Source of the DNA: Gigaspora rosea
Lineage: Eukaryota; Glomeromycota; Glomeromycetes; Diversisporales; Gigasporaceae
DNA length: 64,000 bases
Reading direction: 5' to 3'
Assembly (NCBI GenBank): GCA_003550325.1
Contig: QKWP01000425.1
Span: 56,823-120,822 of the forward strand
Shown: positions 43,701 through 53,689 of the stretch, piece by piece
Numbering within the stretch: position 1 is the stretch's first letter
How the letters are laid out: every line of letters begins with the position of its first letter
Program-made: the position numbers and the translations under genes
The notes under the pieces: model-generated
The model's input: the letters and a program-made list of their open reading frames with translations, nothing else
The model's database searches: none
What the model was told of the DNA's origin: nothing

Positions 43701-44681
43701 ATGGACAATAATCTCTCATTATTGAAAGCAGTCTGTGATCATTTATTAAAAATTTATCCTGACTGTGTAGAACTACTGAAAGTCCGTGGGAAAATATACT
43801 ACAAGTTAGATCAATATGAAGAAGCACTTTCTGATTTTATCAAAATGTTAGATATTACTCCAAATGATCCAATTATTTCGAAATGGTGTAGAGAAGCTAA
43901 TCAAAAATTAGGCAGACATGAAGGAACATCAACGTACTTTGATGAGTCATTAGAAATTGATCAAAATAACAAATCAGCATTGAATTTATATAATTTACAT
44001 GTAAAAATTCATTACGAAGAATCCAATATGAATAGTTTAAATCAATGTGAAATTAACCAGCATTATCAGGAGTTAGCATATCTTGAAGATATATATCATA
44101 TAATAAGCCAATATGCCGAATCTCTTCTATATTTAAACAGTTTATTAGAAAAAGATCCAAAAAATGCATCGGCATTAAGACTTCGTGGTGAGTTTTATCG
44201 CATTATTAATAAATATGATCAATCTCTTTCAGATTTTGCTGAAGTTTTAAAAATAAAGTCAAGTGATATATTTACTTTAAAACGTTGTATTACGATTTAT
44301 CACACTTTGAGTCAATACGAAGAACCATCCAAAATATTAAAAAAGGCAATAAAAGATAATCCGCTCTCTTTTGATGCATTTTATTTAAATATTTATAGTG
44401 ATTGTATAAAAATAAATGACAAAGAGTCTCTTGCAAACTTAACTAAGTTCTTAAATATTGAGCCAAATTGTGTGTATATACGAATTTTGCGAGGAAGAAC
44501 TTATTACATTCTTGGGCTTTATTATGAATCGCTTGAAGATCTAAATAAGGTGTTAGAAATTGAACCAAATAATGCAGCGGCGTTAAAATTACGTAAAGAA
44601 GTTTATTGCTCGATAGGAGTTTATGAAGAATCTCATGATGAAATAAAAAATATTAACTCAAACGGTATACCAGCATCATGA
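43701..44681 (+). CDS. TPR-repeat protein, first part (ends at an in-frame TGA)
   Basis: 326 codons from MDNNLSLLKAVCDHLL with tetratricopeptide repeats of the Y-x-LG-x-Y-E-E-S-L-x-D-L/F-x-K-x-L-E-I-x-P-N-x-x-A-L type. These form a helical scaffold that binds other proteins; TPR and Sel1 proteins are abundant in this fungal group. The early repeats are weaker and the last ones (ILGLYYESLEDLNKVLEIEP) are canonical. The frame ends at TGA (44679-44681), but the same frame stays open beyond it and runs straight into the next TPR segment. The two segments are therefore probably one gene of about 882 codons with a nonsense codon. Whether the stop is real, an error or read through cannot be decided here. 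Confidence 0.85.
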   Translation: MDNNLSLLKAVCDHLLKIYPDCVELLKVRGKIYYKLDQYEEALSDFIKMLDITPNDPIISKWCREANQKLGRHEGTSTYFDESLEIDQNNKSALNLYNLHVKIHYEESNMNSLNQCEINQHYQELAYLEDIYHIISQYAESLLYLNSLLEKDPKNASALRLRGEFYRIINKYDQSLSDFAEVLKIKSSDIFTLKRCITIYHTLSQYEEPSKILKKAIKDNPLSFDAFYLNIYSDCIKINDKESLANLTKFLNIEPNCVYIRILRGRTYYILGLYYESLEDLNKVLEIEPNNAAALKLRKEVYCSIGVYEESHDEIKNINSNGIPAS

Positions 44682-44729
44682 TCTCTCACAAAAATTTATG
44701 AAAGTATAAGAAAACTTTGTCATCAATTA

Positions 44730-46349
44730 ATGAGCTCAGGGGAAAGTTCTAATTACAAAATGATCCAATCATGTTATAATGACATCATTATAGATTTGCG
44801 TAAAACAATGGCAATTGAACCAAATGGTCTAACAGCATTAATATCACGAGCAGACTTTTATTTTATGCAAGGTCTCTATAAAGAATCACTTGTAGACATT
44901 AATAAAGCATTAGAAATTGAACCAAATAACATATCCGCTCTTCATGTTAGCTATAAAGTAAATTTGTCGCTAGGGAATTATGAGAAGTCACTTATAAATG
45001 TTAGCAATTTGATAAAAATTAAACCGGATGATATGTCATTATTAAATAGTCGCGCAGAACTGTATTTTGAATTGGGAATATACGAAGAAGGGGTAACGGA
45101 TTATAATAATTTATTTAAATTATTGAAAACTAACAATGAATTAGAATATGTGAATGACGAGACAATTACTTTTCATTTGGATATTAATGATATTGATAAT
45201 GATAAATTACTCAAATTTATCGAAAAAATTGATAAAATTCTAGAAGACGATCCAAGTAATCTCTCTGTTTTAAGAGTTCGTGGAGAAATTTATTATAGAA
45301 TGAGAAAATATGAAGAATCTATTGCTGATCTCAGCAAATATCTGGAAATTGAGCATGACCTATCAGTTCTAAAAATTCGTGGAATATGTTATTATGAGCT
45401 AGGGAATTATGAAAAATCATTGTCAGATTTTAACAAACTATTGGAAATTGACTTAAAGAATTCATGTGCGTTGAGTTATCGTGGAGAAATTTATCACATA
45501 TTAGGGAAATACGATGAATCAATTGCAGATTTAAACGAAATATTAGAAATTAGTCCAGATGACTCGCAAGCTTTGATATTCCGTTCAAAAATTTATTATG
45601 AACTAAAAGACTATAAACAATCGCTTGAAGATTTAAATAGGTTATTGGAAATTAATTCTAATGATGTATATGCTTTAAAATACAGAATAATCCTTTATAA
45701 CCAAATAGGAAAATACCAAGAGTCACTTGAAGATTTAAATAAATTATTGGAAATCGATAAAAATAACATATTTGCTTTGAACAATCGTGGAGAAATTTAT
45801 CAAATGTTAGATAAATATGAAGAATCTCTTGCAGATTTTAATAAAATATTAGAAATTAATCCGAATGATGAATTAGCCTTGAAAAATCGTGGAATGCTTT
45901 ATTGTTTGGAAAATAAAGGAGAAGAACTACTTACAGATTTAAAAAAATTATCTGATATTGGTTCATATTATGTGCTTGCAATTCGTGGAGCGGCCTATGT
46001 TAGGATGGGTGAATATGAAAAATCGCTTAATGATTTTAATGAACTATTGGAAATTGACCCCGTTAATCTGTTGGCTTTAAGAGGTCGCGGAGAAGTTTAT
46101 TATTTCTTGGGGAATTATGAAGAGGCACTTGCAGATCTCAACAAATTATTGGAAATGTATCCATATGATATACCAGCTTTGAGGACTCGTGTAGTGACTT
46201 ATTCGAAGATAGGCAAGCACAAAGAATCGCAAGTAGATATCGATCAATTACTTGAAATTGATCCAAATAATACATTTGCGTTGTGTATTCGTATAATTAA
46301 TTCTATTACAGAATATGAACTTGAGGAATTATTTTCAGACTTAAACTAG
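44730..46349 (+). CDS. TPR-repeat protein, second part (same frame as the first)
   Basis: 539 codons from MSSGESSNYKM, in the same frame as 43701-44681. The open frame actually extends back to the TGA, including SLTKIYESIRKLCHQ. It holds about a dozen canonical TPRs such as LGKYDESIADLNEILEISPDD and MLDKYEESLADFNKILEINP. The protein has no catalytic domain, signal peptide or membrane segment. If the upstream TGA terminates translation, this part would need its own start. The Met at 44730 is the first after the TGA, but there is no promoter-like gap, so a separate gene is less likely than an interrupted single gene. Confidence 0.85.
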   Translation: MSSGESSNYKMIQSCYNDIIIDLRKTMAIEPNGLTALISRADFYFMQGLYKESLVDINKALEIEPNNISALHVSYKVNLSLGNYEKSLINVSNLIKIKPDDMSLLNSRAELYFELGIYEEGVTDYNNLFKLLKTNNELEYVNDETITFHLDINDIDNDKLLKFIEKIDKILEDDPSNLSVLRVRGEIYYRMRKYEESIADLSKYLEIEHDLSVLKIRGICYYELGNYEKSLSDFNKLLEIDLKNSCALSYRGEIYHILGKYDESIADLNEILEISPDDSQALIFRSKIYYELKDYKQSLEDLNRLLEINSNDVYALKYRIILYNQIGKYQESLEDLNKLLEIDKNNIFALNNRGEIYQMLDKYEESLADFNKILEINPNDELALKNRGMLYCLENKGEELLTDLKKLSDIGSYYVLAIRGAAYVRMGEYEKSLNDFNELLEIDPVNLLALRGRGEVYYFLGNYEEALADLNKLLEMYPYDIPALRTRVVTYSKIGKHKESQVDIDQLLEIDPNNTFALCIRIINSITEYELEELFSDLN

Positions 46350-46685
46350 CTCTTAGACCTGGGAATTGTTCCAAGTTTGAGGTTTTAAATTATTTTTAGC
46401 ATGATGCTGGTAGTAAACTATCATAACGTTTTATAGAAGAGATTTTTCAAAAAACTGATTGGTAATTGTATAGAGCAATATTAACTCTATAAATTTGTAA
46501 ATATTTTTTGAAAAACTTCTTTATAAAAAGGTGATACATTTTAAAAATTACTATTATTTTATATATAAATACTATATGTTTCAATTTTAAATAAGTCTTA
46601 ACTTTTTATAGAAGCAAAATTTTAAAAATCTTAGTAACTTTGTTCTTTATTATATTATAAATACAGTTTTCCTCCTTTATAATTA
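46350..46685. other. Downstream region of the TPR gene
   Basis: AT-rich, no gene. An imperfect inverted repeat (TATAGAAGAGATTTTTCAAAAA and TTTTTGAAAAACTTCTTTATA, 46432-46527) could help transcript ending, though this is speculative. Confidence 0.4.
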
Positions 46686-47655
46686 GGGGAGGGCCGTTTA
46701 TCAGCTGATATTTTGCTACTAAGCGGCTACCCCCCTCCCCCCTACCTGATAATAAATACTGCAATTTGATTGGCTAAAATTTTTTAAAATTTTAAAAAAT
46801 TTTTAAACTTTAATATTAAATAAAATTTGAACCAATAATCCGTTTTGGATGATTTTACTACCAAAATGTTCGTCTCAATGAGACGATTCCAACGAGCCTA
46901 AAATCGCCAAAATCCAATCACTGGGTCCCAAGATCGTTATAAATTTGTATTGCTTTAATTATATTAGTTTTGTATATATTAAAAATTATTATTAAAGATC
47001 TTATAAACTTTAACATTGAATAACTTGTGAACCAGCAATCCGTTTTAGATGATTTTACTACCAAAATGCTCGTCTCAGTGAGTTGATTCTAATGAACCTA
47101 AAATCGTTAAATTCTGATTACGGGATCCCAAGATCGTTATAGATTTGTGTTATTTTAATATAAAATATATTAAATCAATTAAAAATAACACAAATCCATA
47201 ACGATCTTGGGATCCCGTAATCAGAATTTAACGATTTTAGGTTCATTAGAATCGTCTCATTGAGACGAGCATTTTGGTAGTAAAATCATCTAAAACGGAT
47301 TGCTGGTTCACAAGTTATTCAATGTTAAAGTTTATAAGATCTTTAATAATAATTTTTAATATATACAAACTAATATAATTAAAGCAATACAAATTTATAA
47401 CGATCTTGGGATCCAGTGATTGGATTTTGACGATTTTAGGCTCGTTGGAATCGTCTCATTGAGACGAACATTTTGGTAGTAAAATCATCCAAAACGGATC
47501 ATTGGTTCAAATTTTATTTAATATTAAATTTTAAAAATTTTTTAAAATTTTAAAAAATTTTAAAAAATTTTAGCCAATCAAATTTACCTACTATTAGGAC
47601 CTGATAATTGCAGACCCCCCTACCCTAAAAAATCAGGTGATAAATGGCGCTCCCC
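46686..47655. mobile_element. 970-bp palindromic TTA-type MITE, complete
   Basis: The ends GGGGAGGGCCGTTTATCAGC and, reversed, GGGGAGCGCCATTTATCACC are flanked by TTA (46683-46685 and 47656-47658). The whole element is one near-perfect inverted repeat centred near 47175. Each arm contains two direct modules with TCGTCTCATTGAGACGA-like palindromes followed by TTTTGGTAGTAAAATCATC. It is non-coding and shares its termini with the 3534-bp transposon at 49455-52988. Confidence 0.9.
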
Positions 47656-47738
47656 TTACCTCTTATATAATCACAACTTCTATATAATTGTCCGGAGCGA
47701 AGCGTAGGACTCATACTTCTACGCTCAGTGATAACCAA

Positions 47739-47785
47739 AACTACGTTTTTGATATGATTATATTAAAATAATCAAAAACGTAGTT
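47739..47785. repeat. Hairpin
   Basis: AACTACGTTTTTGAT (47739-47753) pairs exactly with ATCAAAAACGTAGTT (47771-47785). The surrounding 47656-48194 has no gene; the 61-residue frame at 47890 is T-rich noise. Confidence 0.65.
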
Positions 47786-48194
47786 GTGGCATTTTCTGTC
47801 TGTAACGCCGCGTACCTATATTTGCTTAGTTGTGCAACAACTACAAAAGTTTTACGCGCTTTTTATACAGTAGACTATACTAAAAAAATTTGTATTTATC
47901 AAAAATAATCACAGAACTCAGATATGACATTAAAATCTTTGCAGTTTTATTTATTTATTTTTTTTCATTTATATTCTTTCTTTGTAGATCTTTATTTTAT
48001 ATGCCCGGGTCTAGATTTATATTCCTTACCTCCTTTACGCACTCACAGGTAATCTTCAGAAGTACAAAAGGATAAGTTTTTTTTGTTCGCTTTTTTTTTG
48101 TAGGTTTATTATTCTTTTCAACATGTTAAAATATTTCGTAGTTTTTCCAGAAGTTCCCGGTTCTTGTGGTAGTGATTTGACTTGACAGTATCAC

Positions 48195-48420
48195 ATAGCA
48201 AATTTTGATATTCCACATGACACAAAGATCTAGCAACGCGTATTTATTAGATGCGGAGTTCCTCAATTACTTTTGGATCTGGTGAATAAATGCTTAGACG
48301 CAAATCCTCAAAACTGACCAACTGCTAGTGAATTAGCCAATATACTGTATATTAAATAATGAAAAAACTGAATTATATAAGCAAGTTGAGGATTTAGACA
48401 AAAATTCAAAAATTTTTTTT
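48195..48420 (+). pseudogene. Protein kinase C-lobe fragment
   Basis: The translation gives GVPQLLLDLVNKCLDANPQN-stop-PTASELANIL. This matches the end of a TKL-like kinase C-lobe (the W/C-x-D-x-x-P-x-x-RP-T-A-x-E-L segment, with the Arg codon changed to TGA), then EKTELYKQVEDLDKN after a frameshift. The upstream part of the kinase is not present. It is the 5' end of a tandemly repeated kinase tail. Confidence 0.65.
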
Positions 48421-49454
48421 TATCATATGATCAAGTCAAATCGATACGATTTGAATATCAAACACGCCCACGAGCTATTTATACAATTTGATTTTTGAAT
48501 ATTTTAATATTCACCAGACAAAAATTTCTAAATTTGTCAATAAGTAAATGCAGGTAATGATATTTATCTTCTCGAATTCAAACTGTAGTTTTAGTATATT
48601 TATATGTACATATATTTTTAGTAAGTCGACCTATTGATAATGAAATTCTCGATAGTAAGTGATATTTAATTTACTTATAATTAAACAGATTTATTGCTTA
48701 TTTTTATATTGGTATTTAGATGATGAATAATTTTTTTAATAAATCTGAAAAATGAAAAAACTGAATATATAAGCAAGTTGAGGATTTAGACAAAAATTTT
48801 TTATCATATAATCAAATCGAATCGACATGAATTGAATATCAAACATACGAGCTATTTATACAAGTCGATTTTTGAATCTTTCAACACTCCCTAGACCAGG
48901 TAATATTACTTATATTTTTTAATATTAGTAATATGTTATTGTAAAAATTTTCGAATCTTTCGATATAGTAAATACAGGTAATGATATTTATCTTTTCAAG
49001 TTTAATTCAAACTGTAGTTTTAATATATTTATGTGTATATATTTTTAGTAAGTCGACCTATTGATGATGAAATTTCTGATAGTAAGTGATATTTGATTTA
49101 CTTATAATTAAACAGATTTATTGCTTATTTTTGTATTGGTATTTAAATATAAATAAATTTTTTTATAAATCTAAAAAATGAAAAAACATAATTATATAAG
49201 CAAGTTGAGAATTTAGACAAAAATTTTTTATCATATAATCAAGTCAAATCGCCACAAAATGAATATCAAACATGCCCAGAGCTATTTATACAAGTCGATT
49301 TTTGAATTTTTCCTAGACCAGGTAATAACATTTATATTTTTTAAATGATAGTAATATGTTATTGTAAAAATTTCCGAATCTGTCAATATAGTAAATGCAG
49401 GTAATGATATTTATCTTTTCAAATTTAATTCAAACTGTAGTTTTCGTATATTTA
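48358..49454 (+). repeat. Tandem repeat of a kinase gene 3' end, three units
   Basis: Units start at 48358, 48751 and 49177 (393 and 426 bp apart). Each carries AATGAAAAAAC, GCAAGTTGAGGATTTAGACA (LYKQVEDLDK), a part reading AIYT.RFLN, two intron-like gaps and a last exon SRPIDDEISDSK-stop. This matches the variable C-terminal tail of Rhizophagus-type kinases. Unit three is cut after its first 278 bp by the transposon at 49455-52988 and continues at 52989-53100. Confidence 0.75.
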
Positions 49455-49774
49455 GGGAGATGTCAAATATCAGCTAATATTATAGGGTAGGGGGGTATAT
49501 AAATATCTCAGGTTTAATTTGGGCCAACATTAATCCATAATTCCGGCCAAATATATAATCAAATTTTCATCACGGCATTTATCACGTGATCATATTGTAA
49601 TTAATGTGATTGGCTAAAAATGACGTAATACCAGACGTACTACAAGCAAATAACGTTTGGCCATTTTATTTAAGCATAATTCGAAATATATGTTTGATAT
49701 ACTATAGAATAGTTTCTTCTATACTTTATATCTTTTTGATTTTTTTTTTCTTTTTATATACGCAGGCCTCTATT

Positions 49775-51967
49775 CTACCATTCACCATCCGAGACGCTAC
49801 CACGATTGTTAATTTCTGGTGCAGCTGAAATCAAATTTAAGCTAAAATCATCAAGTGAATTTGAAAGTACGGTATGTACACTTTTTTTATGTTTTTTTTG
49901 TTTCGCATGCTCAGATTTTTTATGAGTTGTAACCATTCTGAGTGTAGGGAAATATTTTCTACATACAGTGCAGCAGAGACGTTGATGCATTTCGGGTGGG
50001 ATAGATGGACAATGAGCATCGTAGGCTGGTAATTTTAATATATCAGCATACTGTAAAATATGAATGGGATTAAGAAAATGTCCATCTCGGCCCTTTGAAA
50101 CTGGTGGAAGAAAACCACCATTTTCTGCAAGAAAAGCAGCAGATTCTTCATGCCTTTTAGGATTACAACAGGTCAGATCATCGCATTTTCGAATATCGAG
50201 ACTGTACTGACAAATTTGTGCATGCTTTTCCAACCATTTCCAAAAAGTCTTTGACTCTTCTTCGTTATCTTCTATTTGAAATGGTGGAAGATTATCTTCA
50301 ACATACTGGGCCATAACATTCTTTCCAAAAATTAAATCTCTGCTCCAGAGTGTACACAAGGTTTCTCCAGCATGACGAAAGTTTTTTTTGGCAAGCTCTT
50401 GATTAACAACTTTACCCTGACTATCCAAGTGAGAACCAAAGGTATCTATTGGTAACGTTATACCGGCAAGCTTTCCAGAGAGTGTGGACATGGCCCGTTC
50501 AACTGGGTTATAAGCCGATTGACCAGGAGCATGGGTTCTTACTGTGAGGTAGTCGAGATCAAGAAATTGAAACAATCTACTATATCTACAAATGTTCTTC
50601 AGGTGTCTAGGATTTTTGTCAGGCCCCCCATCGACGAGGAGAACCCAGATTGGTTTAATTTGGCCATTGTTTTCAAAAATATGATTAAAGGATTCTTGGT
50701 TGGTAAGTGTAATTAAATCTGCCATGTGCGTGTTAGAACTGGTGCCGACATTATATTGGGGGCGAATAAAAATAGCCAACTGGCCTTTGCGAAGTGAATC
50801 GTTTGAATCTGAAGGATCAATGGCAAGATATACCGAGGGAATTAATTTTTGATGAGCTCCTATAGGGAAATCGTGATCAGCAAGTGTGACATTTTTATTA
50901 ATAGTTTGCATTGTTTGAAAGGTTTTGCCAACAGCAGGGATTCCAAGTGGAACCTTTGCTTTGTCGTCCTGTGAGATGACAACAGAATAATGAAAAAACA
51001 TTGCAGCAAATTGTTTAACGCCTTTAATCGAAGCAAGGCAATAGTGCTCATCGACATGTTCTTTTTTTTCTGTTCTAGAAACACTTGCAATGGCTACTAA
51101 GGCAGGATGGTGGTGTGCTTTTGCAGCAATACTTGAGGAGTTTCGTGGTAAAAGGTAATTATTAAGTGTAGTTCTTGAAAGATATTCATTATATTTATCT
51201 TCTAGTGCTGAACGAAGATGATTAATCGTCCGTACTTTAATAACTTCACGCCTTCGTTTACTATCTGCCTTTCCAAAATCAATACAATCATGTATATGCT
51301 CATGAAGATCTGGATAATCGAAAAGTAGGGGTGGTCGACCGGGACCATCATATATGACAACTTCCTGATTTTCATTAAGTCTTTTTAATTTTTTTGCATT
51401 TGATTTTGCTTGATAGGCCGCATTACGTTTTAAAATACTAATTTTTTTTGTTTCCTCGTCAATTATCTGCTTTACCTCAAGAATTCGATGTAATATATCA
51501 TTTTTTAGCTGAAGGTCTCTGACTACTTCATAGGTCGCTTGCAATTGAACCAATTTTTCGGCATTTTCTTTTTTTATAGAAAGTGATCGTTTTTGCGCTG
51601 CTGCATTTTTAGAGACCATTTCATCTACAACAATCGTAATAGATGGCATAGATATTGACCGAGTTTCGTGGACTGATGTCGATGCTTGATTTGAATTACA
51701 AAATGGTTGAGAGACATAAGATTGTATGGGAACAGGTGTGGAAAGATATTCTTTAATCTTATCATCAATTTCATCTTTTGTGTTTCTTTTAACAAGTTTC
51801 CATGCTTCTGTAGCCTCTGTACACAAATTTTTTTTCGAATATGACAGATTTCCTGCTTTGATCATTCGATGGTATCCAAATGCATTTGTAAAATGATGAT
51901 ATTGTGTTTCTGGATTTTTGTAGATAGATTTTTTATTAAATTTTGGAGTAGCAAAATACTGTTGCAT
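49775..51967 (-). CDS. Transposase, DD-E type with C2H2 finger, superfamily not assigned
   Basis: 730 codons without interruption, starting MQQYFATPKFNKKSIYKN. The N-terminal 100 residues (aromatic, NAFGYH) probably recognise DNA. Residues 115-200 are predicted to be coiled-coil-like (long charged heptads). Residues 205-275 contain GRPPLLFDYPDLHEHIHD and RTTLNNYLLPR. The likely catalytic core is Asp334 or 335 (ISQDDKAK), Asp446 (WVLLVDGGPD) and Glu490 (YNPVER), giving 43 residues between the last two. Near the end Cys666-x2-Cys669-x12-His682-x4-His687 makes a C2H2 finger, and a CDDLTCC cluster lies near 600. The gene sits in an element with defined ends and TTA duplications, so the transposase role is well supported. 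A paralogue with the same motifs is broken at 21036-24011. The TTA duplication recalls PIF/Harbinger, but the Harbinger motifs and Myb partner gene are absent. Start chosen as the first Met; the paralogue starts at the same place. Confidence 0.85.
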   Translation of the reverse strand: MQQYFATPKFNKKSIYKNPETQYHHFTNAFGYHRMIKAGNLSYSKKNLCTEATEAWKLVKRNTKDEIDDKIKEYLSTPVPIQSYVSQPFCNSNQASTSVHETRSISMPSITIVVDEMVSKNAAAQKRSLSIKKENAEKLVQLQATYEVVRDLQLKNDILHRILEVKQIIDEETKKISILKRNAAYQAKSNAKKLKRLNENQEVVIYDGPGRPPLLFDYPDLHEHIHDCIDFGKADSKRRREVIKVRTINHLRSALEDKYNEYLSRTTLNNYLLPRNSSSIAAKAHHHPALVAIASVSRTEKKEHVDEHYCLASIKGVKQFAAMFFHYSVVISQDDKAKVPLGIPAVGKTFQTMQTINKNVTLADHDFPIGAHQKLIPSVYLAIDPSDSNDSLRKGQLAIFIRPQYNVGTSSNTHMADLITLTNQESFNHIFENNGQIKPIWVLLVDGGPDKNPRHLKNICRYSRLFQFLDLDYLTVRTHAPGQSAYNPVERAMSTLSGKLAGITLPIDTFGSHLDSQGKVVNQELAKKNFRHAGETLCTLWSRDLIFGKNVMAQYVEDNLPPFQIEDNEEESKTFWKWLEKHAQICQYSLDIRKCDDLTCCNPKRHEESAAFLAENGGFLPPVSKGRDGHFLNPIHILQYADILKLPAYDAHCPSIPPEMHQRLCCTVCRKYFPTLRMVTTHKKSEHAKQKKHKKSVHTVLSNSLDDFSLNLISAAPEINNRGSVSDGEW

Positions 51968-52218
51968 TTCATATAAGGTGATCGTAGATATCGAATGTTA
52001 ATGATTAAGGAAAGTATTTATTTCTTATTTGCCTTTATACTGGTTTATTTCAAGTACTTACGATTTTTTTATACTATACTATGCCTTTGTATACATGCGT
52101 GAGGAAAACGAATGACTTGACACAGGTTTGTTGTCTATTTTTATTATTCATTAAGCGCACCATTTACAAAATAAGGTAAATGATCTTTTTAATTTTATCT
52201 TTTTTTATTAATATTTAG

Positions 52219-52389
52219 GGACAAATATATATTCGAGGAAATTGGGTATTGTGATGAATTAAAATCTCGTGGTTTCGTGATTAAATTTAACAATTTATTT
52301 ACTATTGATTTGTTGTATAAATTGTTTTTTAGATATCTAAGTCCGATCAATTCATCACAATACCCAACTTCGCCAAATTATTTGTATCA
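52219..52389. mobile_element. Small MITE upstream of the transposase
   Basis: GACAAATATATATTCGAGG...GGGTATTGTGATGAATT is inverted at the other end as GATACAAATAATTTGGCG...GGGTATTGTGATGAATT. The ends are imperfect and the duplication is unclear. Confidence 0.5.
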
Positions 52390-52727
52390 ACGGATCATGC
52401 TTATAAACAAAAGCCTTTTTAGAAAATGTGACTGTAAATATTTTTAAAAGCGAAGCCACGGGTTACGTTGCTAGTTAGTTAATCACGTTTCGCTCTGATC
52501 ACATTGACATAATAGATACGAATTGGGTGGTATAATAAAAGAATGATATTTCGACACATAAGTGTCCATGAAATGAACCCAAATTGAATTTTTTTTTTAA
52601 CTCCCTATGGAGACACTTTAACAAATGGAATTTTAAATAATTCTATGATATAAAATTTGGTTGTAGCACGAATTTGCTTTACAGTGTGTCATGTCTTTAA
52701 GTATTTTGTTTTATTAATCTATAGATA

Positions 52728-52836
52728 ATATGGGCGCTGTTCAATAGAAAAGGGGGAAATCGCTTTTTTAAATCTGGTCAATTTGACCAGATTTAAAAAA
52801 GTGATTTCCCCCTTTTCTATTGAACAGCGCCCATAT
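52728..52836. mobile_element. Near-perfect foldback MITE, 109 bp
   Basis: ATATGGGCGCTGTTCAATAG pairs with its complement, and the arms continue through AAAGGGGGAAATC to a loop at TCAATTTGA. Only a base or two mismatch. It lies in the 5' region of the intact transposon and is probably a recent passenger. Confidence 0.8.
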
Positions 52837-52988
52837 ATTTTTATTATGTATTCAATAATAAAACTTTTGGCGGTATTTGTATAACCTAAAGTGTTATCTG
52901 ATTGGCCGAGCGCGCTATAGAATATCTCAGGTGGGGGGGAGGGGCAGCTCTATAGTAAATTGATATCAGCTAATATCTGACACGCCCC

Positions 52989-53100
52989 TTATGTGTATAT
53001 ATATTTTTAGTAAGTCGACTATTGATGATGAAATTTCCGATAGTAAGTAATATTTGATTTACTTATAATTAAATGGATTTATTGCTGATTTTGTTTTTTA
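52989..53100 (+). repeat. Remainder of third kinase-tail repeat unit
   Basis: Contains AGTAAGTCGAC, ATTGATGATGAAATTTC and AGTAAGTAATATTTGATTTAC, completing the unit begun at 49177. A one-base deletion (CGACTATTG for CGACCTATTG) breaks the SRPIDDE frame. Confidence 0.75.
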
Positions 53101-53689
53101 AATATGATTTATATGCTGCTGCAGAATTCGTAAAACTAATGGCAATCGCAGCAGAATTTGTCTGTTAAGATAGCAACCCCTGGACACTCTATTGGGAGCA
53201 TTCTATTTATTATTTTCATGCTACAATAATTTAGCAATTGCTATATATTTTTATGTATATACGTACTCAATTTTGCTAACAATTGTTTTGCAGACAAAGG
53301 GTATTCTCAAGCACTTCCCTTGATGGAATACTATTAATAGAAGTATCGCTCAAACGCTACAATCAATTGAAATAACAATGTTTGAGCTATTTTTCAATCA
53401 ATTACCATTATAACTTCGAAAAAAAATGACGATTACACAATTTTTTAGAAATTTAGCACCCAAGTTTTGGCATGTGAAAATTTGACTAATGAAACTTTGT
53501 CTCTAGCCAACCGTCCATTTAACAATTTTATGAATATCTTATCATCGCAACAGCAGCCATAATTTGCTATACAAACATATAGAAGTGAAATTAATTATAT
53601 GATGAAGAGGTACAACAAATTAATTTTTTTCTTTTTTTTCCAATTTTTTTAATTGTTTTTTTTATTCACTTTTTTTTAATTTTTTTTTT
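53101..53689. other. Gene-free stretch up to the assembly gap
   Basis: No reading frame or element was recognised. TGCTGCTGCAGAATT and ATCGCAGCAGAATT near 53115-53160 are a weak direct repeat. It ends in a T-rich run at the gap. Confidence 0.5.

Larger units (their letters stand above)
49455..52988 (-). mobile_element. Apparently intact 3534-bp transposon, TTA target duplication
   Basis: The left end is GGGAGATGTCAAATATCAGC and the right end, reversed, is GGGGCGTGTCAGATATTAGC. TTA flanks both (49452-49454 and 52989-52991). The neighbouring repeat unit at about 49025 is the unfilled site (ATATTTATGTGTATAT), so ends and duplication are exact. A C/G-rich tract follows each terminus. One long gene fills the left two thirds on the minus strand. 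About 1 kb upstream of it contains two small foldback elements (52219-52389 and 52728-52836). Confidence 0.9.

Noticed and set aside
49775..51967. Assigning the transposase to PIF/Harbinger from the TTA duplication alone
   Set aside because: The protein lacks the Harbinger motif order that I know, and no Myb-like partner gene is in the element. Duplication length alone is not diagnostic.
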